NCBI GenBank assembly: GCA_016717855.1
Contig: JADKEV010000001.1
Coordinates: 186,001 to 250,000, forward strand
DNA: 64,000 bases
Source: Betaproteobacteria bacterium
GTDB taxonomy: Bacteria > Pseudomonadota > Gammaproteobacteria > Burkholderiales > Casimicrobiaceae
Direction of reading: 5' to 3'
Below, one piece after another: positions 41,943 through 50,524 of the stretch. The notes beneath the pieces were generated by a model that saw only the letters and a program-made list of their open reading frames with translations, searched no databases and was not told the origin of the DNA. Within the stretch, counting starts at the first letter, position 1. Each line of letters opens with the position of its first letter. The translations under genes were made by a program, and so were the position numbers.

Positions 41943-43136
41943 TTGACCCCCCTGCTGCTTTCCTCCTATACCGCGACCAGCTGCATCGGCCGCGGCCTCG
42001 AGCAGACCCTGGCAACCCTGCGCCGGCAAGGCAGCGGCCTCCAACCCTGCAACTTCGAGACCGCGGACCTGGCGACCTGGATCGGCGAAGTGCCCGAGGT
42101 CGACGAGGTGCGGATGCGCGAGGACCTCTCCCGTTTCAACTGCCGCAACAACCGGCTTGCGCAGCTCGGCCTGGTCCAGGACGGCCTGGTCGACGCCGCG
42201 CGGGCCGCGTCCGCCCGGCTGGGGCCGGAACGCATCGGGGTGTTCATCGGCACCAGCACGGCGGGGATCCTGGAGACAGAACTGGCCTACCGGCGCCGCG
42301 ATCCCGCCACCGGCGCGCTGCCCCCGGGGCTCGACTACGCTTCGACGCACAGCCCGTTTTCCGTCGCCGACTTCGTCCGCCGCTACCTGGGACTCGCCGG
42401 CCCGGTCGCGACGATATCCTCCGCCTGTTCGTCCAGCGCCAAGGTGTTCGCCTCGGCGGCGCGGATGATGAAGGCGGGATTGATCGACGCCGCCGTCGTC
42501 GGGGGCGTCGACTCGCTGTGCCTGACCACGCTGTACGGATTCAATTCGCTGGAACTGACTTCGGCGCATCCGTGCCGGCCGTTCGATGCCGGCCGCGACG
42601 GCATCTCGATCGGCGAAGGCGCCGCGTTCGCGCTGCTCGAGCGCGCGCCCGCGACTCCCGATCCCGGGTCCATCCTGCTGCTGGGCGTAGGCGAGTCGAG
42701 CGATGCGTATCACATGTCGTCGCCCCGTCCCGACGGCCTGGGCGCCAGGCTGGCGATGGAAGGCGCGCTCGCCGCCGGCGGCGTCGCGCCGGCCGCGGTC
42801 GATTACATCAATCTGCACGGCACGGCGACGCCCAGCAACGATGCGGCCGAAGGCAATGCCGTGGCGGCGCTGTTCGGCAGGCACGTCGCCTGCAGCTCCA
42901 CCAAGGGCGCGACCGGCCATGCGCTGGGTGCGGCCGGCGGCATCGAGGCCGTGATCACGGCGCTGTCGCTACGCCACGGTTTCGTCCCGGCCGGAGTCAA
43001 CACCCGTAGCGTGGACGCGGCGATTGCCATCGACTACGTGCTGGAGAACCGCACGCAAGCCGTGTCGAAGGCGCTGTCCAATTCGTTCGGTTTCGGCGGG
43101 ACCAACTGCAGCCTGCTGCTTGGGCGCGCGAATTGA
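41943..43136 (+). CDS. Beta-ketoacyl synthase (active KS) of aryl-polyene locus
   Basis: A 397-residue ketosynthase carrying the full triad: Cys162 in SSACSSSA, His292 in LHGTATPSND and His326 in GATGHALGAAGG. It extends the polyene chain by condensation with malonyl-ACP. The start appears to be TTG at 41943, 123 bases after the methyltransferase stop. It overlaps by four bases the KS-like partner gene, as expected for a KS:chain-length-factor pair. Confidence 0.92.
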   Translation: MTPLLLSSYTATSCIGRGLEQTLATLRRQGSGLQPCNFETADLATWIGEVPEVDEVRMREDLSRFNCRNNRLAQLGLVQDGLVDAARAASARLGPERIGVFIGTSTAGILETELAYRRRDPATGALPPGLDYASTHSPFSVADFVRRYLGLAGPVATISSACSSSAKVFASAARMMKAGLIDAAVVGGVDSLCLTTLYGFNSLELTSAHPCRPFDAGRDGISIGEGAAFALLERAPATPDPGSILLLGVGESSDAYHMSSPRPDGLGARLAMEGALAAGGVAPAAVDYINLHGTATPSNDAAEGNAVAALFGRHVACSSTKGATGHALGAAGGIEAVITALSLRHGFVPAGVNTRSVDAAIAIDYVLENRTQAVSKALSNSFGFGGTNCSLLLGRAN

Positions 43137-43940
43137 GCTCCGCGATGCTCGGCGCGACCATCGAAGGCATCGGCCTGCTCGGGCCCGGCCTCGACAGCTG
43201 GCCGGCGGGGCGGCGGATCCTGCTCGGGGAGACTCCCTACGCGCCGCAGCCGACGGCGCTGTCCGCCCCGGCATCGCTGCCGCCGTCGGAGCGGCGCCGC
43301 GCCTCGCGCGCGATCAAGCTGGCGCTGGCGCTGGGCCACGAGTCCATCGCCGCCGCGATGCTCGATCCGGCGACGCTGGCGACGGTGTTTTCCTCGTCGG
43401 CCGGGGACGGCTACAACTGCCACGAAATCTGCCAGGCGCTGGCGACCAGCGACCGCCAGATCTCGCCCACCCGCTTTCACAATTCGGTGCACAACGCCCC
43501 GGCTGGCTACTGGGGAATCGCCAGTGGCGCGATGGCCTCCTCGTCGGTGGTCTGCGCATACGACGCGAGCTTCGGCGCCGGCCTGCTGGAGGCGCTGGCG
43601 CAGGTCGTCGCCGACGACACGCGCTGCGTCCTCGTGTCCTACGACACCGATTATCCGGAGCCCCTGCGCGCGATCCGGCCCGTGCCCGACGCGTTCGGGA
43701 TCGCGCTGGTGCTCGCCCGCAGCCGGGCCCGCACGCGCTGGCGCGGATCACCGCCGGCCTTGCCGGCGATGCCGCCGCGCGGCTCGCCGATCCGGCGCGC
43801 TGGAGAGCCTGCGGCAAGGCATCCCCGCCGCGCGCGGCCTGCCGCTGCTGCAGGCCATCGCCCGCGGCGGCGCGGCGCGGGTGGTCCTCGACTATCTCGA
43901 AGAGCAGCGCCTCGCGGTGGACATCACGCCATGCGGCTAG
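43133..43940 (+). CDS. Ketosynthase-like partner (chain-length-factor type), two probable frameshifts
   Basis: A KS-fold protein without the catalytic Cys motif, with the block SPTRFHNSVHNAPAGYWGIASG typical of the KS partners of aryl-polyene loci (ApeC-like). The frame fails twice: near 43715-43735 (LARSR should continue GPHALARITAGLAGDAAARLADPA) and near 43795 (then ALESLRQGIPAARG...DYLEEQRLAVDITPCG). Each needs one inserted base; the corrected product is about 270 residues. Likely a partner of the KS at 41943. Start ATG 43133 on the preceding stop. Confidence 0.75.
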
Positions 43941-44385
43941 ACCGCGCGGGCATCGCGGCCCGCATTCCGCACCAGGGCAGCATGTGCCTGCTCGACCGGG
44001 TGCTCGAATGGGACGCGGACCACATCCGTTGCGCGACGGAAAGCCACCGCGCCGCCGACAATCCGTTGCGCGCGCATGGGCGCCTTGGCGCCGCCTGCGG
44101 GATCGAATACGCGGCGCAGGCGATGGCGGTGCATGGCGCATTGTGCGCGGCAGACGGACCCGCGCTGCCGCCCGGCGCGGCATGCTGACCAGCGTGCGCG
44201 GGGTCGCGTTGCACGTGCCGCGGCTGGACGATGTCGCCGCCGACCTCGTCGTGCAGGCCGAGCGCGTGTCCGGCGATGGCGGCGCGGCCGTCTACGCGTT
44301 CACGCTGCGGGCCGGCGAGCGGGTCCTGGTCGAGGGCCGCGCCACGGTGATTCTCGACATCGAAACGCCGGGAAATCCGGGATGA
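43931..44385 (+). CDS. ApeP-like dehydratase (hotdog fold), one probable frameshift
   Basis: Hotdog-fold protein of about 151 residues: IPHQGSMCLLDRVLEWD (active-site His), ESHRAADNPLRAHGRLGAACGIEYAAQAMAVHG, then after a frame change near 44175, GMLTSVRGVALHVPRL and VLVEGRATVILD. One base appears to be missing in GGCGCGGCATG. Presumed subunit of the dehydratase pair with the ApeI-like gene. Starts inside the KS-partner gene and overlaps the ketoreductase by four bases. Confidence 0.8.
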
Positions 44386-45101
44386 AACGCGCCCTGGTCA
44401 CCGGCGGCAGCGGCGGCATCGGCGCCGCGGTGTGCCGCCGCCTCGCTCGCGATGGCTATCACGTGATCGTGCACGGCAACCGCAATGCCGGCGCGGCGGC
44501 GGCGCTGGCCGCCGAGATCACGGCGGCAGGCGGCAGCGCGGCTGCCGTCGCCTTCGACGTGACGGACGCGGCGGCGGCCGGCGCCGCGCTGGCGGCGCTG
44601 CTGGCCGAGGGCACGATCCAGATCGTCGTCAACAACGCCGGCATCCACGACGACGCGGTGTTCCCGGCGATGAATGCCGAGCAATGGAACAGCGTGATCG
44701 ACGTGTCGCTGCACGGCTTTTTCAACGTCACCCAGCCGCTGTTGCTGCCGATGCTGCGCACGCGCTGGGGGCGCATCGTCAATGTGACGTCGGTGGCCGC
44801 GCTCGCCGGCAACCGCGGGCAGGTGAACTATGCGGCGGCCAAGGGCGCGCTGCACGCGGCGACAAAATCGCTGGCGCTCGAGGTCGCCAGCCGCGGCGTC
44901 ACCGTCAACGCGGTGGCGCCGGGCATCATCGCCACCGGCATGAGCGAAGCGACCTTCGACAAGGAGGCGATCGCGAGGCTGGTGCCGATGCAGCGCGCCG
45001 GCACGCCCGCCGAGGTCGCCGACCTGATCGGCTTCCTGTGCTCCGACCAGGCGGGCTACATCACCGGCCAGGTCGTGTCGATCAACGGCGGGATCATCTG
45101 A
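44382..45101 (+). CDS. 3-ketoacyl-ACP reductase (FabG-type) of aryl-polyene locus
   Basis: NADPH-dependent short-chain reductase of 239 residues. Cofactor motif TGGSGGIGAA at residue 7, NNAG at 84-87, and the triad Ser137, Tyr150, Lys154 (VTSVAAL, NYAAAKG). Reduces the 3-keto intermediate in each polyene elongation cycle (ApeQ-like). Last + strand gene of the cluster; ends at a small REP-like hairpin. Confidence 0.92.
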   Translation: MKRALVTGGSGGIGAAVCRRLARDGYHVIVHGNRNAGAAAALAAEITAAGGSAAAVAFDVTDAAAAGAALAALLAEGTIQIVVNNAGIHDDAVFPAMNAEQWNSVIDVSLHGFFNVTQPLLLPMLRTRWGRIVNVTSVAALAGNRGQVNYAAAKGALHAATKSLALEVASRGVTVNAVAPGIIATGMSEATFDKEAIARLVPMQRAGTPAEVADLIGFLCSDQAGYITGQVVSINGGII

Positions 45102-45106
45102 GGCGG

Positions 45107-45134
45107 TCGTCCCCGCCAGCGCGGGAATGACGGA
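45107..45134. repeat. Small REP-like palindrome (possible terminator)
   Basis: TCCCCGCCAGCGCGGGAATG forms a short stem (CCCGC with GCGGG) between convergent genes. It belongs to the widespread GTCATTCCCGC-type dispersed repeats of proteobacteria. Placed just after the ketoreductase stop, it could end transcription from both sides. Confidence 0.6.
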
Positions 45135-45152
45135 CCCAACGGCGGACTGGAC

Positions 45153-46130
45153 TTACGGATCCAGCTTCACCCCGGCGTCCTTGACCACCTTGGCCCAGCG
45201 TTCGATCTCGCTGTGGACGAACGCGCCGAACTGCTCCGGCGGTTGCCCCCCCACATCGGAGGCGGCCGAGGCCCAGATTTCCTTGATGTCGGGCAGCTGC
45301 AGCGCCTTCGCCGTCTCCGTGTACATCCGGTCGACGATTTCCTTCGGCGTGCCCTTGATCGCCCACAGCGCGTACCACGCGCTCACGACCATTCCGGGCA
45401 CTCCCGCTTCATCCATCGTCGGCAGGTCGGGGAAGCCCACCAGCCGCTTCGGCGTCGCGACGGCCAGCGCGCGCAGCTTGCCGCCCTTGATCTGCGCGGC
45501 CGACGTGCCCATGCCGTCGAACACCACGTCGACCATCCCCGCGAGGAAGTCCTGCATCATCGGGCCGGCGCCGCGATAGGGAATGTGCACCATCTGTATC
45601 CCGGTGGTGCGCATGAACAATTCCATCGCCAGGTGGTGCCCGGTGCCGTTGCCGGGCGAGCCGTAGTTCAGCTTGCCGGGATTGGCCTTGGCATAGTCGA
45701 CCAGCTCCTTGATGGTCTTGAACGGGTGCTTCGGATGCACGACCATCACCTGCGGCACATAGGCAACGACGGTGATGGGGATGAAGTCCTTTTCGAGACC
45801 GTAAGGCAGCTTGGTGTAGACGCTTTCGGCGATGGTGTGGTGAATCGCGCCCATGAAGAAGGTGTAGCCGTCGGGCGCCGCCCTGGCGGCGTTGCCCGCG
45901 CCCACCGTGCCGCCGGCGCCGCCCTGGTTCTCGATGAACACTGACTGGCCCAGGCTCTGCGTCAGCTTGGCGGCGAGCGGCCGCGCGAACGTGTCGGTGC
46001 CGCCGCCGGCCGGGAACGGATTGAGGACGCGTATCGGCTTGGTCGGCCAGGCCTGCGCCTGCGCCAGCGCGGCGGACGCTGCGAACAACAGCGCGGACAA
46101 CAATGCAGTGATCTTCGATGCAGGCATCAT
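45153..46130 (-). CDS. Bug-family tripartite tricarboxylate transporter receptor
   Basis: Periplasmic solute receptor of 325 residues with a Sec signal (ITALLSALLFAASAALAQAQA) and the Bug landmarks WPTKPIRVLNPFPAGGGTDTFARPLA, IENQGGAGGTVGAG and LPTMDEAGVPG. The start at 46130 follows AAGGAGACGAA. No TctA/TctB partner genes are near, an orphan-receptor pattern common in Burkholderiales. Ligand unknown, usually an organic acid. It interrupts the two halves of the pigment locus and is probably unrelated to it. Confidence 0.92.
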   Translation of the reverse strand: MMPASKITALLSALLFAASAALAQAQAWPTKPIRVLNPFPAGGGTDTFARPLAAKLTQSLGQSVFIENQGGAGGTVGAGNAARAAPDGYTFFMGAIHHTIAESVYTKLPYGLEKDFIPITVVAYVPQVMVVHPKHPFKTIKELVDYAKANPGKLNYGSPGNGTGHHLAMELFMRTTGIQMVHIPYRGAGPMMQDFLAGMVDVVFDGMGTSAAQIKGGKLRALAVATPKRLVGFPDLPTMDEAGVPGMVVSAWYALWAIKGTPKEIVDRMYTETAKALQLPDIKEIWASAASDVGGQPPEQFGAFVHSEIERWAKVVKDAGVKLDP

Positions 46131-46268
46131 TTCGTCTCCTTGGTGAGTGGCCCTGTTCGGTCCGGTCCAGGGCTCGGTGTCGAGCGAACGGGAGTTTGCC
46201 ACACTTCCCGCTCCGCGACGCGGCAACAAGTTTCCGCGCTCTGCCGCGAGGGACGGGCGCGCCGTTCG

Positions 46269-47033
46269 TCAGGCTTGCCGCCAGCGCCGCGCCAGCAGCA
46301 GCGGCAGCCGCAACAGGAACTCCAGGAACAGGCGCAGGTGCATCCAGGTCAGGAGCACGTTGTCGCGCAAATAGTTGAAGTGCGAGACGCCGCCTTCGTC
46401 GGGCCGCAGGTATTTCACCGGCGCCGGCAGGTTGACGGGACGAACGCCGTGCCAGCACATCCGCACGACCGCCTCCGGATCGAAGTCGAAGCGGCGCATC
46501 CAGGGTTGCCGGCGCATCACGCGGCGCAGCGGGGCGACGGGATAGACACGAAAGCCGTACAGCGAATCGTCGATGCCGGCCCACAGCGTTTCCAGGTTGG
46601 CCCACCAGTTGGAGATCATCCGCCCCTTGACGCGCAGGCTGGGCGCGCTGGCTTCGAACACCGGCCGGCCCAGTATCATCGCATCCGGCTGCGCCGCCGA
46701 CGCCGCCATGAACGCGGGAATCAGCTCGGCGGGGTGCTGGCCGTCGGAGTCCATGGTGAGCGCATGGGTGTAGCCCTCCCCCGCGGCCAGGTCGAGTCCC
46801 TGCAGCACGGCGGCGCCCTTGCCCTTGTTCCCGGGCAGCACGACGACGCGCAGCGCCGGCTCGGACGCGGCGAGCTTCTGCAGTCCGTCGACCGTGCCGT
46901 CGGTGCTGCCGTCGACAATGACCCAGACCGGATTCCACTGGCGCAACGCCGCCGTGACCGTGTCGAACACCACGCGCCCGGGGTTGTAGCTTGGAATGAG
47001 CACCACGCGGGTCGCCGACCGCGCTGGCGTCAT
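46269..47033 (-). CDS. Family 2 glycosyltransferase
   Basis: GT-A fold glycosyltransferase of 254 residues: VVLIPSYNPG at the N-terminus, WVIVDGSTDGT, and the metal-binding DSDGQHPAE. A C-terminal hydrophobic segment (LRLFLEFLLRLPLLLARR) suggests a membrane association. In aryl-polyene loci such enzymes are thought to glycosylate the head or the lipid anchor. The start overlaps the acyltransferase stop by four bases. Confidence 0.88.
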   Translation of the reverse strand: MTPARSATRVVLIPSYNPGRVVFDTVTAALRQWNPVWVIVDGSTDGTVDGLQKLAASEPALRVVVLPGNKGKGAAVLQGLDLAAGEGYTHALTMDSDGQHPAELIPAFMAASAAQPDAMILGRPVFEASAPSLRVKGRMISNWWANLETLWAGIDDSLYGFRVYPVAPLRRVMRRQPWMRRFDFDPEAVVRMCWHGVRPVNLPAPVKYLRPDEGGVSHFNYLRDNVLLTWMHLRLFLEFLLRLPLLLARRWRQA

Positions 47034-47848
47034 GTGCGGTTGGCCAGATTGGGTGCCGTGCTTTGTTGCTGCCGTGCCGGCTTCGGGCTGACTTCGTGCG
47101 CCAGCGTGGCGGCGGCGAGCTCGCCCGCGAAGTACTGCTCCATTTCGACGGTGAAGGCGCGCACGTCCTGCGGCGGATCGAAGCGCTTGCCCAGCCGGAT
47201 CCGGTAGTTGATCGGCATCGAGGGCCTCTTGAACAGCGGCCAGCCTTTACCCAGGTACCGGGAGTCCGACTCGATGAACACGGTCTGCACCGGGACGCCG
47301 GCGCGGCGGGCAATCAAGCCGACGGCATTGGTGAATTCGTTGACCGGCTCGCGCACCGTGCGCGTGCCCTCGGGAAAGAGCAGCAGGTGGTTGCCCTGCC
47401 GCAGCGCGTCGGCCGCGCTGCGGATCATGTCCAGCATCGACGCGTTGCCGATGTAGCGGGCCAGCCGCGCGCCCGAGCGCAGGAACAGGTTGTTCATCAA
47501 CTCCGTCTTCATGATGCACACGATGTTGGGCAGGCGCGAAATCACCATCACCGCGTCGAGCAGGCTGGGGTGATTGGGCGCGATGATCACCGGCGGCTGG
47601 TCGCGCAGCGCATCGAGGCCGCGGATGTCGAAACGGCACGCGCCGGATGCCGCCAGCGTCCACAGGTAGAAGCGGAACCAGCGCATGTTCATGTAGCGCC
47701 CCAGCCGGCCCCCGGCGCTTTGCGGCTGCAGCCGGTAGAGCACCCATGAAAACGGCGACCACAGCAGGCACAGCAGGCCGAGCACGCCCAGCCCGAACCA
47801 CATGGCCAGGTACTCGTAGAGCGTGTGCAGCACTCTTCGCATCGGCAT
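47030..47848 (-). CDS. PlsC-type 1-acylglycerol-3-phosphate acyltransferase of pigment locus
   Basis: A 272-residue membrane-associated acyltransferase with an N-terminal hydrophobic segment. The catalytic HxxxxD box is NHPSLLDAV, followed by FPEGTRT as substrate-binding block III. Likely attaches the polyene acid or a fatty acid to a glycerol- or sugar-type anchor. The start is ATG 47848 or 47842. Next gene downstream is the glycosyltransferase, overlapping by four bases. Confidence 0.88.
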   Translation of the reverse strand: MPMRRVLHTLYEYLAMWFGLGVLGLLCLLWSPFSWVLYRLQPQSAGGRLGRYMNMRWFRFYLWTLAASGACRFDIRGLDALRDQPPVIIAPNHPSLLDAVMVISRLPNIVCIMKTELMNNLFLRSGARLARYIGNASMLDMIRSAADALRQGNHLLLFPEGTRTVREPVNEFTNAVGLIARRAGVPVQTVFIESDSRYLGKGWPLFKRPSMPINYRIRLGKRFDPPQDVRAFTVEMEQYFAGELAAATLAHEVSPKPARQQQSTAPNLANRT

Positions 47849-47862
47849 CCCGCCCGTCGCCC

Positions 47863-48717
47863 CTAGTCGCCGACGTCGACCATCCGCGAGGACTCGCCGA
47901 TGATCCACGCAACCGCGATGCCGCCGGCCAGGTAGCTGCTGCGCTTGACCAGCGGACTGTCGTTGAAGACCGCGCCGCGCAGCGTGTCGTAGCGGACGAA
48001 GCCGCCGACCCAGTACGAGGGGAAGCGCTTCGACACGGCGACCAGGAACTGCGCGCCGGCATAGCCGCGGCGCGCCTCGTAGGCGGGGCGCTCGGCCGTC
48101 GCGAATTCCTGCGACACCGAATAGAAATACTGATGCTGCTTGCGGTCGCTGAACAGCGGCCCGGCGACCAGCCCGAGGTTCCAGCCCGCCATGCCAGCCG
48201 GATCCTGCAAGTCGAGATTGAGCCGTGGCGAGAATTGCCAACCGGTCGAGCGCGGCGAGCCCTCGATGGTCACGCCGGTCACCAGCGGCAGCCGGAAGTC
48301 GAGCTTGGCACGCTTGTCGGCGGCCCGCCACAGGGTCAAGTCGAGCGACGGCCCGATCTCCACCGTGGGCTTCAGGTCAGGCATGCCCTGCCGGGTCGGG
48401 TTGTCCTTGCTGTCGACGGGCGCCGAGGCATTCATCGTGACATTCAGCTCGACGCGGTCACTGTCGAAAAAACGGCCGCGCACGCCGTTGCGGTCCGCCT
48501 TCAGGAACTCGCCCCGGTACACGAAATACGGCACCGGTAGCCCGTAAGTCTGCGTCCGGTCGGAACCGCGATAGTCCGGGAACGTCACGACACCGGCGCC
48601 GAGGCCCGCCTCCCACAGCGGCCTTTGTTCGGCGTGCACGCAAACAGCGGATCCCAGGGCCGCAATACAGGCGAGGGCCGCGACGACGCGCGCCGCGGTG
48701 AACGTGGAAAGTCTCAT
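47863..48717 (-). CDS. MipA/OmpV family outer-membrane protein
   Basis: A 284-residue outer-membrane beta-barrel with a Sec signal (ARVVAALACIAALGSAVCVHAEQ). The entry LWEAGLGAGVVTFPDYRGSDRT and the C-terminal VDVGD segment are typical of MipA/OmpV. It sits 14 bases before the acyltransferase gene, so it is probably co-transcribed with the pigment genes; it may be a pore or a scaffold protein. Role in pigment export is only inferred. Confidence 0.85.
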   Translation of the reverse strand: MRLSTFTAARVVAALACIAALGSAVCVHAEQRPLWEAGLGAGVVTFPDYRGSDRTQTYGLPVPYFVYRGEFLKADRNGVRGRFFDSDRVELNVTMNASAPVDSKDNPTRQGMPDLKPTVEIGPSLDLTLWRAADKRAKLDFRLPLVTGVTIEGSPRSTGWQFSPRLNLDLQDPAGMAGWNLGLVAGPLFSDRKQHQYFYSVSQEFATAERPAYEARRGYAGAQFLVAVSKRFPSYWVGGFVRYDTLRGAVFNDSPLVKRSSYLAGGIAVAWIIGESSRMVDVGD

Positions 48718-48834
48718 TGCTTCTCCAGCTGATGTTTCGCTTTACCGCCCGCATGGCGGCCGCCCGGCTGCGGGTTTGGCGGCAGCCGGGGCGGACGGCG
48801 ATTGAACGAATTGGTGCGTGGCAAGGTACCCGGC

Positions 48835-50199
48835 TCATTGGCTGGCCGCCGTCTCCGGCGCATTGACGTGCCGCATATTGGATCTGCGCCGCCGCCACGC
48901 GGCGATCGAGCGCTTCAGGTTGGCCAGCGAAACCACGTAGTAGATAGCCTTGAAGACCAGCAGCGAGCGCCTGATCGGTGTCTTGCCGAAGATGTCGCCG
49001 GCCAGCATCGACAGCAGCGCTTCCTTCACCCGCAGCACGTTGCTGGGCCCCATGAACAGGTCGCGCATCGCCGGATTGGTGACCCGGTAGATGAACCAGG
49101 AAAATTCCTTCGGCCCGAGCTTCATCACGCGGTCGAATCGGGCGAGCGCCGCCGCCGACTCCGCCGGCCGGGCCAGGCAGGCGTCGACCGCGTCGGCACC
49201 GGCGAATGCGCTGTTCATCGCCAGCATGACCCCGGACGAGAAGATCGGATCGATGAACGCATACGCATCGCCCAGCAGCAGGTACCCATCGCCGTGCGAG
49301 CGTTCGCATTCGTAGGAAAAATTGCCGGTCGCCTCGACTTCCGAGACCAGCGTGGCGTGCTCGAGCCGCGCGGCAAGCCGCGGGCACAACGCGATGGTGT
49401 CCCGGAAGAACTGTTCCACGCTGCGCTTGCCGCGCGTGTTCATGTAGGCCGGCCAGCTCACCGCGCCGACGCTGGTGGCGCCATCGGCCAGAGGTATGTA
49501 CCAGAACCAGCCATGATCGAACCAGAACACCGTGATGTTGCCCGCATCCTTGCCGGCAAGCCGCTGCGCGCCGGTGAAATGCCCGTACATCGCCGCGCTG
49601 TTGTGCCGGGGATTGCGGTGCTTGAACTTGAAGCGGTTGCCGAGGAAAGTGCCGCGGCCGGAAGCGTCGACCACGAACCGCGCATGCCAGGATTCGGCCC
49701 GGCCGTCGTCGTGTTCCGCGGCGATGACGGCCCCGCCGCCGCCAGGCAGGAAATCGACCGCGCGCACCCGGCACCCCTCGATCACGTTCGCGCCCTTCCT
49801 GCCGGCGTTGCGGATCAGGATTTCGTCAAATTCGGAGCGCCGGACCTGATAGGCGAACGGCATCGACTTGTCCCAGGCATCGGCGAACTCGAACTTCTGC
49901 TGCGTATCGTGCCAGGGCGAGACGAATTCCGCCGCCCACTTCTGCATGCCGATGCGCCGGACTTCGTCCATGACGCCCAGGCGTTCGAACAGCGGCAGGT
50001 TCGCGGGCAACAGCGATTCGCCGATGTGGAATCGCGGGTGGCGGTCCTTTTCGAGAATGGTGACGCGATGCCCGCGCCCGGCCAGCAGCGCCGCCGCGGT
50101 GGCGCCTGCCGGACCGCCGCCGATGACCAGGACATCGCAGTTCAGGGCGGTTTGCGGCGATTGCGGGGGAGGGGCTTGCGGATAATCCAGAGTTGACAC
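48835..50199 (-). CDS. FAD-dependent oxidoreductase with flavin-halogenase motif
   Basis: A 454-residue flavoprotein. The dinucleotide motif VIGGGPAGATAAALLAGRG is near residue 25. Residues 230-236, GWFWYIP, match the GWxWxIP signature of flavin-dependent halogenases, and Lys87 (MQKWAAEF) lies where the active-site lysine is expected. FAD binding is further supported by LLLGDAYAFIDPIFSSG. It may halogenate the aryl ring, as seen for brominated or chlorinated aryl polyenes; a hydroxylase or reductase role is the alternative. The start is GTG at 50199, with AGGAAA nine bases upstream; the ATG at 50376 is less likely. Confidence 0.8.
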   Translation of the reverse strand: MSTLDYPQAPPPQSPQTALNCDVLVIGGGPAGATAAALLAGRGHRVTILEKDRHPRFHIGESLLPANLPLFERLGVMDEVRRIGMQKWAAEFVSPWHDTQQKFEFADAWDKSMPFAYQVRRSEFDEILIRNAGRKGANVIEGCRVRAVDFLPGGGGAVIAAEHDDGRAESWHARFVVDASGRGTFLGNRFKFKHRNPRHNSAAMYGHFTGAQRLAGKDAGNITVFWFDHGWFWYIPLADGATSVGAVSWPAYMNTRGKRSVEQFFRDTIALCPRLAARLEHATLVSEVEATGNFSYECERSHGDGYLLLGDAYAFIDPIFSSGVMLAMNSAFAGADAVDACLARPAESAAALARFDRVMKLGPKEFSWFIYRVTNPAMRDLFMGPSNVLRVKEALLSMLAGDIFGKTPIRRSLLVFKAIYYVVSLANLKRSIAAWRRRRSNMRHVNAPETAASQ

Positions 50200-50524
50200 G
50201 ATTTTGCGTTTCCTATGATCCCGCAACCGGGAGTACCGTCCTGTGAATCCCTGCCGAGTGCCTCCTCCAGGCTTTCCCACACTACCCGGAGAGCGCAACG
50301 CCGTCAACCGTCGGTGCGGCACCGCGGATGAAAGCGCGGGGCTACCAGCGACACCGTCGCCATAAAGGCCACGCAATCACACCATGAAGGCCGTGCGCTT
50401 GACAGGCCGCGCGGGGCCGGCAGATACTCGGCACCGATAACTGCAAGAACAAGATCTGTTCGCCTCGCCCGAGGAATCATCCGCGACCCGGGTCGTCCGC
50501 CGCCCAATGAACGGGAGTCACCCA
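50200..50524. other. Non-coding divergent region
   Basis: 325 bases between the flavoenzyme (-) and the first collagen-like gene (+), expected to hold both promoters. The ribosome binding site AACGGGAG (50511-50518) of the collagen-like gene lies at its end. No other feature recognised. Confidence 0.5.
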
